A stretch of DNA of 64,000 bases from Paramarasmius palmivorus (Eukaryota; Basidiomycota; Agaricomycetes; Agaricales; Marasmiaceae). The notes beneath the pieces were generated by a model. That model made no database searches. It was not told the DNA's origin and worked only from the letters and a program-made list of their open reading frames with translations. A program made the position numbers and the translations under genes. Shown here one piece after another: positions 33,326 to 45,813 of this stretch (within the stretch, counting starts at the first letter, position 1; each line of letters begins with the position of its first letter). The DNA lies in contig JAYKXP010000061.1 in the NCBI GenBank assembly GCA_037176845.1, positions 124,001 through 188,000 on the forward strand, given 5' to 3'.

Positions 33326-34800
33326 ATGTCTCCTGTTGTTGATATTCTTCGTCCTGCCTCGCCTACTGCCACCCCTTCCAAGAAGGTAAACTCTTCGCGT
33401 CGCGTCACGTATTCTTCTGTTCTTTTGCTAACAGGCTTCCTTAGGCTGCAGCTGCATTGCAAGCTTTCTCTCTCGAATCTCCGACCAAGAAAACAAAGGT
33501 TGCACTTCTTGTCGACGACGACTCGGATGAAGAAGAACAGGATATTGAAGAGCTGAGGAAAAGATTCGTTGGTGATGTTGAACTACCTGAGAGTGAGTTC
33601 ATCGCGTCTTCCTAGAAACTAGTCCTCATGAACTTCATACAGGCGAGGAACCTCTCCTCAAGGAATCCAAACGTCGCTTCGTACTCTTCCCTATCCAGTA
33701 CCCCGAGGTGTGTGACACGTCGCTCCGATGCTACGAGAATAATTCCTCACATAAACTTTGCGAATACACAGATCTGGCAAATGTACAAAAAGGCTGAAGC
33801 ATCATTCTGGACAGCAGAAGAAATGGATCTTTCCAAGGATATCCACGACTGGAACAACCGTATGAACGACAATGAACGACACTTCATCTCCCACGTCCTC
33901 GCTTTCTTTGCCGCGTCTGACGGCATCGTTAACGAAAACCTTGTCGAACGTTTCTCCAACGAGGTACAGGCTGCAGAAGCGCGTTGTTTCTATGGTTTCC
34001 AGATCATGATGGAAAACATCCATTCTGAGACATATTCCCTCCTCATTGACACATACATTAAAGACCCCAAACAACGCGAACACCTCTTCGACGCCGTCGA
34101 GACCATTCCATGTGTCAAGCGTAAGGCTGACTGGGCGCTCCGATGGATCTCGGACCAACGCTCGTCCTTCGGTGAACGACTTGTCGCATTTGCCGCTGTA
34201 GAAGGCATCTTCTTCTCCGGCTCATTCGCAGCCATCTTCTGGATGAAGAAGCGTGGTCTCATGCCTGGCTTGACCTTCTCCAACGAGCTTATCAGCCGTG
34301 ACGAGGGCATGCACACGGATTTCGCCTGTCTTCTCTTCAGCCACCTCAAGCGCCGCCCGCATCCCGATACTGTCAAACGGATCATTACCGAGGCCGTCAA
34401 AATAGAGCAAGAGTTCTTGAGTGGTACATTGGTTCATCTTTTCGTCCTGTATAATATCGCTAATATCCTTTGTAGACGCTTTGCCCGTTAGTCTCATTGG
34501 CATGAACGCCAAACTCATGCGCCAATACATCGAGTTTGTCGCTGACCGTCTGCTCGTCACCTTGGGCAATGAGAAGGTCTACAACAGCACGAACCCCTTC
34601 GACTTCATGGACATGATCTCGTTACAAGGAAAGACCAACTTCTTCGAGAAGCGTGTGTCGGATTACTCAAAGGCTGGTATCAACCACTCTGAGCCTGCTG
34701 CTCAACCGACATCGAAGGCCTTGTAAGTCTAGCGTCATTCGCTGTCTACTTTACACTGCTAACTTTGCTCTCCTTCAGTGTTCTTGATGAAGATTTCTAA
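33326..34800 (+). CDS. RNR2: Ribonucleotide reductase small subunit (class I)
   Basis: Exons 33326-33385, 33445-33592, 33643-33707, 33772-34423, 34476-34722 and 34779-34800 give 397 residues. Family motifs are [11 protein letters not shown] (iron ligand Asp), [16 protein letters not shown] (Glu and His ligands plus the radical Tyr), [13 protein letters not shown] (Glu) and [15 protein letters not shown] (Glu and His). The C-terminus ends VLDEDF, the tail that docks on the large subunit. It supplies the tyrosyl radical for reduction of ribonucleotides to deoxyribonucleotides. The last exon codes only seven residues. Upstream MCB boxes point to S-phase expression. Confidence 0.97.
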
Positions 34801-34990
34801 GCTACTCCCATTCATCTTATGCTATCTATTTCTTCCTCCACATGCGACACCCCCTCCACCTGCATATCTCATATCGTTATTCACCTCACTCCATGCAAGT
34901 AGATATGTTTTCGACTTTCTTGTACACCTAATTGTAACATCAGGCTAATGAAGGATTCATCGTGGTTTACTGTCATTAACATCTTTGCTC

Positions 34991-37323
34991 CTACACTTGC
35001 AACTCTCCGATAACAATGGCCTTGGCCTTGGCCCCTTTTTCAAGGACATCTGGTGAACCAGCTTGCTTTTGAGGCAGAACAATGAGTCCGTTTGCGCCAC
35101 TCAAGCTCGCGACCCGACTGGACCGCTGTCCGCCCGTGCTGAATGCCTTCAACCCCTCTTCCTCTGACCGAATAATCACCCTGTGGAACTCGGTTCGCGT
35201 GTCCAGTTTCATTGGCGTTTGGATCTGCATATACGGTATATCAGCCTTTCCACTACTTTCTCCAGCTCAAACTTACCTCAACCGGCACTGTAGGCAACTG
35301 ACACAATCTATCTGGCCATCCACCTAGCCTCCTCAACGCAGGTAACACAAATACATAAAACGTTACCAACGCCGAAGCTGGGTTTCCTGGGAGCGCGAAT
35401 ATCGGTTTACTCTGGTTAGAAGATACAGGGACAGTCGCAAACGTAGTCGGTTTGCCTGGTTTTACGGTGACGCGACCGAAGTGAATTGTTCCGTGAAGAT
35501 TTCGTTCGATGACGGGTTTGAGGAGGTCGGACGGGCCCATAGAGGTACCGCCGGTGGTGAGGATGAGGTCGGCTTTGGACAGCCCGGTTTGGAGAGCTGT
35601 GAGGTGGGATTGGATGCTAAGTGAGTCGGGTGAGTGTGTATCGGGCATGGGGTTGAGGGAAAGCATACTCGTCTCGAACGATTCCTAGGTCAACTACTTC
35701 GTACCCCATTCCTTCGAGTGTGGCTTGTAAAGAAGGCCGGTTTGTGTCCCATGAATTCCAAGTATCCGTCGACAACGACGGTGAGGAGTTGAGATCGATA
35801 ATTTCATTCCCTGTGCTTAGAATCGCGACGATAGGTTTCTTGTACACTTCCACCTATGGCACCAATGAATATCATATATTTCTCTGGAAAATGGAAATGA
35901 AACGGACCTCTTTACGGCCCACAAATGCCAAAGTACCAATCTCACCTCCAGAGCTGGTAATCCGTTCGCCTTTCTGCAAAACTAAATCACCTTTGCGAAC
36001 ATCAGTGCCTGGGTCTCGGACGTTTTCTCCAGCAGGAACTTGTGTCAGGGTTATCACTGATGCCTCTTCGCCGTCTCTGTATGTGGATAGAAGTTGTGTA
36101 TCTTCAACCATGATTACGGCGTCTGTCCCGGTTGGTAGTTGTCCTCCTGTGTTGATGCGGTAGATCGTGCCTTCGGGAAGTGGATTGGACACTGAATGTG
36201 TCGACGAGGTGACGACCTGGTATACGTCGGGAGGCATCGATGCTATAATGATGGATTAGAACGCAGAGATAGCTGGGGGGAAAAGATCACTACAGGTCAC
36301 AGCGTACCCGTCAACGCTTGTGGTTGGATTAGGCGGAAAGTCTGATGGTGAATAAACGTCTTCTGCCAGAATAGAACCTTTCAAGTCTGCGTTGACCTGT
36401 CGCAAAGCGTAAAGTCTGAGATTCCGATGAAAGGTTCTACTCTATACTCACCGTCTTCTTTTCACTGGGCAATCGTTGGGTGATAGCATAGATCATCGCC
36501 AGGGCGTCATCGTACGAGATGAGAGGATATGGTGATACACGATGTCGAGCGGAAACTGCGCGAACGTTCAGTAGATTTACAGCAATGTACACTGATCATA
36601 CCAGCTTGAGAAGGATCATGAGAGAGAACAGTTCGGGGTTGAGGAGCATGGTGGTCATGGTGGTGGTGATGATGATGATGAGTGTGCCCACTAGTAGAGC
36701 TTGAGCCAGACCTGGCTAGCGTTGCGTGCACCTCCTTTCCAGATCCACCTCTTATAAGATCTATGGCGTGTTCAGCGACACCATTAGAGATAAGTGCGTC
36801 CAAGTTTTCCTTCACAGCTTTGACGCTGCCCGGAAGAGTAACAACGAGGGTGTTCTTGATCGTGCCTGCTACAGGTCGGGACAGTGCAGCGAATGGAGTC
36901 TTCTGAAGTGATGTTGATAGCAGTAAGTGTACTATTCCAGATGCTTCTCGTTCGAGCAAAGCGGAGATGGCCTATCGAAGTCTTAGAACTCGGACCGATT
37001 CATGATAAGCTTGTGTACCTCTGGTGTACGATCCCTGACACCGAACCCAGTTCCACCAGTGGTCACTATCCAGTCTACCTCTCCGGATTCAACCCATTTC
37101 TTAACCACTTCCTGGATCAAGGTTACCTCGTCAGCGACTATCTGGTCTTGTACACACTGAAATTGTGAAGAGTTTTGGGCGAAGATTTCCCTGATAGTAG
37201 GCCCGGATTTGTCTGCACTGGCATCCAAGCTTGCTGTATCGCTCACTAGACCCTCTGAGTCCAAGGGAAACACGATTAGAATTGATACAGACCTGTAAGG
37301 ACTGCAACGCGAATGGGAGACAT
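34991..37323 (-). CDS. Molybdopterin biosynthesis fusion MogA-MoeA (gephyrin/Cnx1-like)
   Basis: Starts at 37323 and ends with TAG at 34991, split by about eight introns (exon 1 37323-37293, exon 2 37245-37019, exon 3 36971-36602, and so on). The N-terminal MogA/MoaB domain has VTTGGTGFGVRDRTPE and PFAALSRPVAGT; it adenylates molybdopterin. A His-rich linker (eight His in a row, then DHH) leads to the MoeA domain: TTSVDGYAV, INTGGQLPTGTDAVIMVED, AILSTGNEI, ILTTGGTSMGPSD and FALPGNPASALV, which inserts molybdate. MogA-then-MoeA order matches fungal CnxE and animal gephyrin and is the reverse of plant Cnx1. It supports nitrate reductase and other Mo enzymes. Divergent from the next gene, starts 127 bp apart. 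Confidence 0.95.
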
Positions 37324-37450
37324 TGTACAAGAGGTGAGATAAGATGAGATTGCGCTGGCCTTGTGAGATTAGATCCTTCCCACGACCATCACAGCCAATC
37401 AGAGCAAGACCTGGAAATTTTTGCCTTGAACGCCAACGACCACGGCCACG

Positions 37451-40231
37451 ATGGAAACTTCCGTTGGTGAGCCCTTTACACTATCTACATACAGCATACC
37501 TCAACGCTTGTCAAAATCTGGAAAATCCACTTTACAATCCTCGGATGTCTATGTTTCACATCACAGTAAAGGGCATGGAAGTTCAGAGGGATATGTCACC
37601 GTAGCGGCTCAAGGAGATGGAGTTCATGTGCTTGACGTGAGTCTTGGGAATTTTTTCATCTATAGCTGAAGTGAACGATCTGCAGTTATCAAATCTGCAC
37701 CCAATTATTTCCCATACCTTAGGACCTACCACGACATTCTGTTGTCCACCCGCGTCGCGTAGTATCTCCAAGGGTGCAGATCATATTTGCACGACATATG
37801 CCGGGATATCTTCGTCGTCGGACACGCAAGAGAAGGATGCCAACAAGACTATATGGATGTGGAATGAAAACTTGTCAAGCTCAATAGCTGACCGAGCAAC
37901 TCAAAAGAAAAAGGCGGCTACAGTATGTCTCGTTCTCTGCTCCATTCCTGGTTTCGAGATTCATTTGACATGCAAGGTTATTTTACTCTAGCTCGCCCAT
38001 CCCATCTCTGGCCTTTACACAAATCCCGAGTTGCCTTCTCGGTTGCTAGCTTCTTCACCCGTTGGCGAGTGGACGCTTCTCGATGAGGAGCTGAAGGTTT
38101 TAGCAAGCAGAGAGAAACCGGCAGGTAGCACAAACATCAAGAGCTACGTGTTCTCCAGACAGCAATGTCGATATTTACCACCCTATTCAACACCTGCACA
38201 AGCTGCAATCATCGTCTCCCTGCTCAAATCAAGCGACGAATATCGAATATCCGTCTTCGCCGTCAATACAGATACCAACACATTTGTTGATCTCGGTGAA
38301 GAACTCTTATCAATATCGGAAGAGGCAAGGCAGTCTCTCCCGTCACATGACTGGGCTTCACTCATATAGAATCCCAGATATGCGATATGTCTTGCTCCTC
38401 TGCAGGATTCTTGAGCATTCTCAGTAGGTGTCTGGTGCATCTCGTCCGTTGACATACGTATTAACTGTGTTTCAGCCATAAAGGGACACTGGCATTCAAT
38501 GGAGCTTACGTCTCTGGACGATAAATTAACCCTGTCATCTCTCCCCGACACCCTTCGGCTTTCATCTTCTCTGTCCTTTATCACTCCATCCCGTCAGAAG
38601 GAAGTCTCCATTATCTCCCTAGGTTCCTCGCATGTTTTACTCGCGGGACTTACAAAAGACCGCGAAATTGCACTCCTGCTATGGGATTTACAATTCTCAG
38701 TCCTCCTTTCCTCACGAAACGTACCTCTCCCATCTACTCTCTCCAGCGACAAGGTCGCTATTAGCCTAGCTGATGCGATGTCCTCGTCTAGCATTCTGTT
38801 AGTTCTTTCTCCGCAGGTTTCGCCTTCATCAGATCGCCGTAAATCGTCCAGCAGTGCCTCGACAAGCATCCTCGTTGTCCCTGTCATAGTGCCCTCTAGT
38901 TCCAGTATTGCCAACGCAATGGGAAGAGCAGGTGCTGGTGCCGCGTGGCTGGCTCAGGAGGAAGGTGCTTCGCAGCCTACAAGTTTGGAGGCCTACGACG
39001 ATGAAAGGAAGAAGCTTATTGCTGACATCCGGTCAGCTATCAACTCAAATCGCCCACAGAATGCAAATGATGCATTCTTTGCATGGGAGAAGCGAGAGTT
39101 GGAGGGTCTGTCGAATAAAAAGAACTCGGATACGTCGGAGGATGTGAGTGTCTTACTACAAGCTATGAATGGTCCGCAGGCTGAATTTCGACTCCAGAGT
39201 ACTACTCGCATCGTGTACGGCTATGCGTTTGTCAAGGATGTTCTTAATACGATTCTTCGTCCTACACAAGCACAAAACGTACCCTATTCTTCCCAAGTAA
39301 TTAAACATCTACTTGAGAAGAGAGCGGTGAGCACGAACATGATTGAATGTGGATTGCTTCCTGCTTTGCGACTACGCAACGACTGGGTATGTCTTAGACA
39401 ATTACCTTCATGATATTCACTGACGTTTTACAGCCTTCAATATCGCTAGCTTTTACCACCGTACCTGATTTGCGAGAATTGGAAATTATCGACACTCTAC
39501 GATACGTTCTAGCGCGGCATCGGCATACTCAACAGCCTGCTCCCGATGGAGGAGACGACGACGCGATGCAAATCGACTCCATTACTCCAATGCAGGACGA
39601 CATGCCAACGCTATTGAACTACCTCAAGCTCTGCATCAAATACAAGACATCCCAGACACCACTCCGCTTCGCGTTGAAGCGGTATATGGTAGATTTGGAC
39701 GATGTCATATGCCTATTGGGAGTGCTTGATGGATTGATATCGCAGTGGACCTCGCGCGAACTGCAACTATTACCCTCGAAGAAATTGCTGGATAAGAATG
39801 ACTATGGTGTTGTCATCGTGAAGACAGAACAGGAGAAGGTGGAAACTATACCGCCGCTCTCTGAGGTAGGCGCTAGCATCTGAGTTTAACGGTTGACTAT
39901 GGCTCATGTCCCATCTTAGGTCCTATTCTTCCTCCAGACACTCCTAGACGTTTCTTTTATAAACCTCGTGCAGAGCCCGTCATCATACAAAATCCTCAAA
40001 CGGATTCAAACAAAAGTTGACGTTGAGGTCACTTCAATAGACGAGACAGAGAAGCTCCGTGGGCCGTTGCAAGTCTTTGCCGCGGCGCACAAGAAAGCCC
40101 TGAATAGTGCCAAGGAAGCAAGTGAAGGAAAGAAAGCACCCGTGGGCGACTGGCGACAGAGGAGAAAATTGGCTCAAGATCAAGCAGGAATGGGTATCGG
40201 TTTGTATCAGCTCGAGGAATTGGTTTTGTGA
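37451..40231 (+). CDS. Large propeller-type nucleolar-like protein (possible NOL11/Utp8 relative)
   Basis: Exon 1 37451-37636, exon 2 37686-37922, exon 3 from 37992, later exons to the stop at 40231; about 800 residues. The first half has WD-like beta-strand repeats (TIWMWNE, EWTLLDEEL, IALLLWDLQFSVLLS). The second half is helical, with an acidic GGDDDAMQID insertion and LLNYLKLCIKYKTSQTPLRF. The C-terminus is basic (VGDWRQRRKLAQDQ). A propeller followed by a helical, basic tail suits t-UTP/SSU-processome proteins such as NOL11 and Utp8, but this is a resemblance only. Between 38298 and 38475 the frame changes; the best solution has a donor at 38298 and an 18-nt microexon at about 38406-38424 before the acceptor near 38475. 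Confidence 0.65.
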
Positions 40232-40555
40232 CTTGCAACTGTTCCCTTCCGGCACTTGAGCCATTCACATACATGTATTGAATATGTATCGGGTCTACTA
40301 TGAAACCTAAATGTTTTTAGGCATGGATATGGATCCTTGACCTGTCATGGGCGCTTGTGTCGGCGCTTCGCTATATCGACGATGTCTACACTTTCGCAGA
40401 TCTATTCTGTTTATCGACCCGTAAATGGCGTTGCGGTTCAGTTGCGGTTCAATTTCAATATATGCCAGCCTACTCTAGGTTGGTGTCGAATCGTCTGTTG
40501 ATCATTCGAGTCTTGTTGTGAGGTGAAGGCGTACATACAGACACTTTACATGACG
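40232..40555. other. Convergent intergenic region
   Basis: About 320 bp between two facing stops; nothing recognised. Confidence 0.45.
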
Positions 40556-41095
40556 TTATTGTGACTCGGTCGGTATGTGGTGCTCAGCAATGATTCTCCC
40601 GAGAAAATCGACCTGATAGCTGAGGTCCGTTGTGGTCTTCGTGAATTCGTCGACCAATGCCTGCACTTGCTTCTGAGTTTCTCCTGGTTCAGGTGTGTTC
40701 TCCGTGAGATCTTCTTGTACTTCCTGTGCTTGAGATATTATTGATATAAGGTTGTCTTTCTGTTTCTTGATCGACGAGAAGAGCGGCTCCACTGTGGATA
40801 TCGATTAAGAAACTACTATCGCAGGTGGCAATTGAGTAGTGACAACTCACGTTTCGCCCGCACTTCTGGATCCAGATCCTTATTCTGTAAAGCACACTCT
40901 ATCGTATCGAGTGCATCATCGCATATGCTATGGTAGCTGGACTCTTCGGACTGCAAAATCGTGAGGGAATGCTTTTGTCGACCTTCCTGACTATTCGTGA
41001 ATAATGAAGATCGTCAAAACTTCCCAAAAAGACGAAAGTGTTGCTGACCTTTCTAGAGTGTCAGCGTCTGCGGCAGGTATATTCACAATCGACAT
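40556..41095 (-). CDS. Small coiled-coil hypothetical protein
   Basis: Exons 41095-41049, 40990-40851 and 40791-40556 give 140 residues. The start MSIVNIPAADADTLES was chosen because it joins in phase to QEGRQKHSLTILQSEESSYH. The protein is nearly all helical and acidic, with heptad-like stretches (FSSIKKQKDNLISIIS and TQKQVQALVDEFTKTTT), so it is probably a small coiled-coil partner in a complex. No signal peptide, membrane helix or catalytic motif. I do not recognise the family. Confidence 0.6.
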
Positions 41096-41276
41096 TGCTG
41101 ACGGGGAAAGTAGCTGAAGGTGTTGGCGGTAATGGTGGTAGCGGTAGGGCGAAGACAGATCGAATCATTAATCAGGGCCGAATTAGCAGCTGTGACTTCA
41201 GAATGACGCAGTACGAACATTATTACCAAAATGAAAACTTGTCGAGATGTTACAATTTATTTAGTGTCTGCTGTAG

Positions 41277-43323
41277 TCAATCGTTCACTTCTATAACCTC
41301 ATGCGTCGATTTCTTTGCTTCAAACACTTCGCCCTGACTGTCTTCCTCGGAAACGAGCTGAGTTTGACTGCCATCAAATAACTCCACAATTTCTTCAATG
41401 GTGCGACCCCTTTTAAGGATGAGTCAGGTTGGTGACCTCTACGAATGGTTAGATAACTTACTTAGTTTCGACGAGAAATACCCAAAGCAGTCCGAGATAG
41501 ATAGCAATTACGGCAATGTATACTGTGTAGTACTTCCACTGGGGAGAAAGGAGTGAGAATTCTGGGGTTTGCATGGAACTCGTAACTGAAAACTCACCCC
41601 AATTGCTTCGAGCGCAATAGGATTCACGAAGGTATTGAACGACGAACAAATTGACTGCAGGAAAGTTCCCAATGCCATCCCTTTGGCGCGCAGAGAGAAT
41701 GGCAGGATCTCGGGAGGATACAGTGCTGCTAGCGCGACCCAACCAAAGTTCAGGAAGAAGCCAAATAGATACAGTATAACCACATATGCGATTCCAATTG
41801 CCGGTAAGGGATTATGAGAGAAAACAGCCTGCAAAAATGTTCAGATCTCGAAGGTCCAAACGGAAGCAAAGAGTCGATTTACCATAAGCACAGTAAGAAC
41901 GGAGAAGAGTATTAACATGGCAGTTGTGGATATCAAGAAGATGGGTCTACGTCCAAGAAAGTCGACACAAAGAGCTCCGATCATGCACCCTATGGCCTGC
42001 GCAATAGCAAAACCACCGCTTATGCCAACTGGTTCGAGCAAATTAGCCTGCAACTGGTTCGAGTGTTACACTCAAACACTCACCTAGCTCTGTAGGGTTA
42101 TTAATCCCTACTAAGCGAAGTGTAGGGACAAGGTATCCCCAAACAATTGTCACTACTAGTCGTCAGCAACCACGGCCTAAGTCTAAGGAATTTCGACGTA
42201 CGACCAGTCATGACAGGTCCTGTATTGATCACTGCTACTAGCAACGTCCTCCGTCTATTCCCTGGGGTGGATAGTAATGCTTTCCAAGACGACCTTTCTT
42301 TTTCTTCCCTTTCGATTGCGGCTACGATCTGGTGTAGCTCATTCTTCACGAGATCATCGTCCAAGTCTCCATTGGCATGATACCTCGCCAGTATTTTGTG
42401 CGCTTTCTGCTTTTCTCCCTTCTTGACGAGCCAACGAGGCGATTCAGGGCAAAAGAAGGACAACGGGAATAATATGGCAGGACCGATTGCTTGCAATAGC
42501 AAGGGCAGGCGCCAGGACCAGTTGGATTGCCATCGAAGCGTTCCAAAGGTAACCCAGGAGCCTATTATCGAGCCTACTTGCAACGTAGTCGTGAAAAGGG
42601 CGCTGAACACTCTGCGAAGCAAATGAGCAACAAATTTCAGAGGTCAGATTCCTGCCCTCACCCTCGTATCCGTGGATGAAGCAGTTCGTTAACATGGCAA
42701 GCGCAAGCGATCGAGGTGAAAAAGCTTGCGCCCCCAACAAGAACTCGACCAATAATTAACATAGCATCATTCTGAGCGAAAGAGCCGATGAGTGGCCCAA
42801 CAATCTAGATTCCATTTGTGAGGTTTAGGAATAGCGGCGGAAGCAATGCACGACACTGACAAGAATAAAGCTCCCAAGTGACACAGTGATCTTACGCCCG
42901 AACTTATCGAGACACCACGACGTAAGTGGAGCAACTCTGGAAATGAATCTCAGCTTTGTGACAGATTTCATAAAACCTTTTTACATACATGATGACTGGA
43001 ATGGTCAAGGAAGCGACGATAAGCCCAAGTCTTGCGCCGGAGGGATTGTTGAAATATTCGTTCCATTGTGGGAGCGCTTGAAGACCGCTCATAAGGCTAC
43101 CGTCGTAACCAAGAGCGAAACTAATAGAAGGAAAAATACGGTCAAATTTGCATGTTCCAGCGGATTTCAAAAAGGGTACATACACACTGAGGTAAAGTGC
43201 GACTACCCATCCAACATTTCTGCGTAGCCCGGAATCCTTCCACCATTTGGGGTGTGTGTTGTTATGCCACTGGTGCGATCGCCCAAAGCCACTAGAGGAA
43301 GCTGGTTGTAGAGCGATTTTCAT
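41277..43323 (-). CDS. MFS sugar transporter (paralogue B)
   Basis: Starts at 43323 (MKIALQPASSSGF) and ends at TGA 41277, with around ten introns in positions like those of the copy at 18711-20702. Signatures are NVGWVVALYLSV, FALGYDGSLMSGLQALPQW, CPESPRWLVKKGEK, STPGNRRRT, CVDFLGRRPIFL, PEILPFSLRAKGM and FLVETK. The hydrophilic C-terminus ends in an acidic stretch (HEVIEVND). It is a plasma-membrane type sugar porter of the lactose-permease/hexose branch; substrate unknown. A TATA box lies about 55 bp upstream. Confidence 0.92.
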
Positions 43324-43376
43324 TGTAAAGGGGAGGCAGAGAGGTCAATTCGGAACCGTCTCAGCATCACACACGG

Positions 43377-43382
43377 TTTATA
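43377..43382 (-). promoter_or_regulatory. TATA box of sugar porter B
   Basis: TATAAA on the minus strand, about 55 bp before the ATG at 43323. Confidence 0.5.
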
Positions 43383-43739
43383 TGCGAGCGATTCGGGTCT
43401 GTGACAGAGCTATCCGAAACATTTTGATTGCTATTGGTATCTGCTTCCGTCACTTGTGACCATCCGAATACGACCCTCTGAATGAATGCTGCGAGCTTTG
43501 AGAGGTGCTTGGTCACCTTTATCGCATCGGGTCCGGGGTTAAGAGTGTCATGAGGCTCGCGAGCTATCTCAAAAGGGCTCGGGCGTAAGTGCAGAGTATG
43601 CGGTCGTAAAGTGATGTTGAAAACACAGAATCCCCTTCCCCTTCCAGCCATTTGAATGCTACCGTCCTCAACACAATATAGCCTCTGTTGATACCCGATT
43701 ACCCGCTGAAAATGTCAGAGATGACGGCACGACTCCGTG

Positions 43740-44007
43740 GAAGCACAGTTCTTCAAGCTAATATGGTGTTGAAAGAGAGTGCGGGAGAAATGCCGTCCCA
43801 ATTCGGATCGATGAAACTGCGTTTGCGACGTATCAGCGCATGGACTTCTGAATCAAGGCCATCAACGCTCTTTCATTATAGCCATTTAAGAAGATAACCT
43901 TACCAACATTGATCTCGATAGGGGAAGAAGTACGGCCCTCGAGATTCTGGTACCTGTTGTTCTGGTGTCGTATGTTTAGCAAATGAGGAGTTCCGTAGAG
44001 TCGCATG
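43740..44007 (-). CDS. Possible small gene, about 50 residues
   Basis: On the minus strand an ATG near 44007 opens MRLYGTPHLLNIRHQNN, continues RYQNLEGRTSSPIEIN, and meets a good GTAAGG donor; a CAG acceptor about 90 nt later leads to a short second exon that stops in either possible phase. No family recognised and no signal peptide. It could instead be an upstream part of some other transcript or simply chance. Confidence 0.25.
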
Positions 44008-44329
44008 GCTTTACCGATACGATGTGGGCAGTGATATGAGGAGGTCCCTCATTGGAAAGTAATCTTGCGCTGAGGCTTTAAAAGGCTTGAAGCTTGGGAG
44101 GTGGTAAAAGCAAAAAAGTGGACAACCGGTGACGCGTGACCGTCGGTTCCCGACCTTCCCCCGGCCCGGCATCCGAGACCGCCTTGAAAGAGACCGTTGA
44201 TTGCAACGCGCAAGGCTTTCGGAATACCAGGTTTTATTATTGTTACTTAATTTCATGTTGTATGTATATGGATAGTATGGTCCCGATTATAAGATATCCC
44301 ATCATCAACACAGGCCAAGATCGTTCCTT

Positions 44330-45476
44330 TCAATGCACATTAGACGAATTCTTGTCTTCGTGCGGTACAGAGTCATCATTTCCTTCATCTTCATCCACCT
44401 CACTACTAGCCGGGCCAAACTCGTCAGAATCATAACCCTCATAATCATCCTCATCTCCATCAGAATATGAGCCCCACAATATATCCTCAATATCCGCATC
44501 GACATCAACACCGTCCCAGCCATAATAGGGCCTATAGTTTGCACCATAGTCCTGTTCATCATCACTCTGATTCCCAAGATCATCCAGTGTTTCCTTGCGC
44601 TCCTCAGATCGCTCTCCAAAGCCAAGAGCCTTGCTAAAAGCCGACTTATTCCAGTTTCGAGCTGTCTTGATTTCGCGAACGTCCTTAAATGTTTGGCATA
44701 AACGTTTGTGCTCTTTCTTCCATGAATCCTTCTGGCACTCCTGAAAAGACGCTAAGCAGCAGATAATCATACCAAGGGAAAGCCTGACCTGACTACAGTA
44801 CGGAGCAGATTGACACGACGAGCATCGCAGAAGCTTTAATCTGTCGGTCTCCTCGGCGTGGCAGTTCTCGCACTTTCGTGATTTCCCTGGAATAGGTAAA
44901 ATTTCGCTGCCCACAGTGTCATTAATGTTCAGCAGCGTCTCCAGATCACACTGTAGAATCTATAACCCGTCCTTATCAGCCGTTTACACAGATATTCGCA
45001 GATAGAAGCACCCACCTTGACCCTTGAGGGTTCCTTTAGCAAGAAACTCCCCTCACGACCCCCTGACTGCCCAGCCAGCAGTGCCCTAATACCAAGAGTA
45101 GGCTGTACTCTTTGCTCGGGGTACAGAATAGCAATCGTGCACCCTACTTGGACACTCCCCCAATCAAACTTCTTTATATCGTCTCCTATGAAGTTGAATA
45201 TGACCCTAGTCATCTTCCCGTCTTTGTCTCGAACCTTGAGCGCGCAGAGCTCGAACTGTTCGGTGACATTCTCGACTATTTCACCGAGAAAGCACCAATG
45301 AAAACGTGGCTTGAAATCGTCGGTTTCGTAAAAGAATTTGGCCCATCCGTAGCCTTCTTGGGGGCAGCAACGTCTATAGGAGGGGAATGATTTAGGATGT
45401 CGGAAGTCGGAGCGTAAAAGACTTGAAAGGGGGGTTTGCCAGCGGTTTCTGAGACTTGTTTGGTTCCTGCAACCAT
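44330..45476 (-). CDS. MYND zinc-finger protein
   Basis: The minus-strand model starts MVAGTKQVSETAG at 45476. Residues encoded after about 45350 (GWAKFFYETDDFKPRFHW, FLGEIVENVTEQF) form a conserved fungal N-terminal domain; the C-terminal exons hold a MYND finger: CENCHAEE, LRCSSCQSAPYCSQECQK and HKRLC. The tail is very acidic. MYND fingers mediate protein-protein contacts in transcription or methylation complexes. The frame changes between IDVAAPKK and YGWAKFF near a five-C run (45360-45364) with no obvious intron; an alternative upstream ATG at 45639 opens the second frame but gives a poor N-terminus. A frameshift or an unrecognised intron remains possible. Confidence 0.65.
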
Positions 45477-45813
45477 CGTGAAAGTATTTGGGTTGGGAGA
45501 AGCAGAGTCCAAGACTGTACTTGCACTGCAAGTACCAGATGATGGTAGGAGCTGGTAGGAACGAGAAACACGCGGCAGGCACGAGCGTCGAGTAGGGGTT
45601 AATTAAGGGATTTACGTGCATGTCGCGTGACCGTGGCATGGTCCCTGAATCCTAACGCCGCTCGACGCGATTTGCCAATTGACAGAGCGTCTGCAACACC
45701 AGCCAAGCTGCGCTGCAGAATCTATATTGTTCATATTGAAAAATTCTGCTTTATGGGTCTATACGACGCTAAGAATGTGTAATAATCGGAGAAGGGAAGT
45801 TTTAGCTAGGGCC

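Noticed and set aside
36655..36690. ATG/GTG trinucleotide repeat as a microsatellite
   Set aside because: It lies inside the molybdenum-cofactor fusion gene and encodes the poly-His linker, so it is coding.
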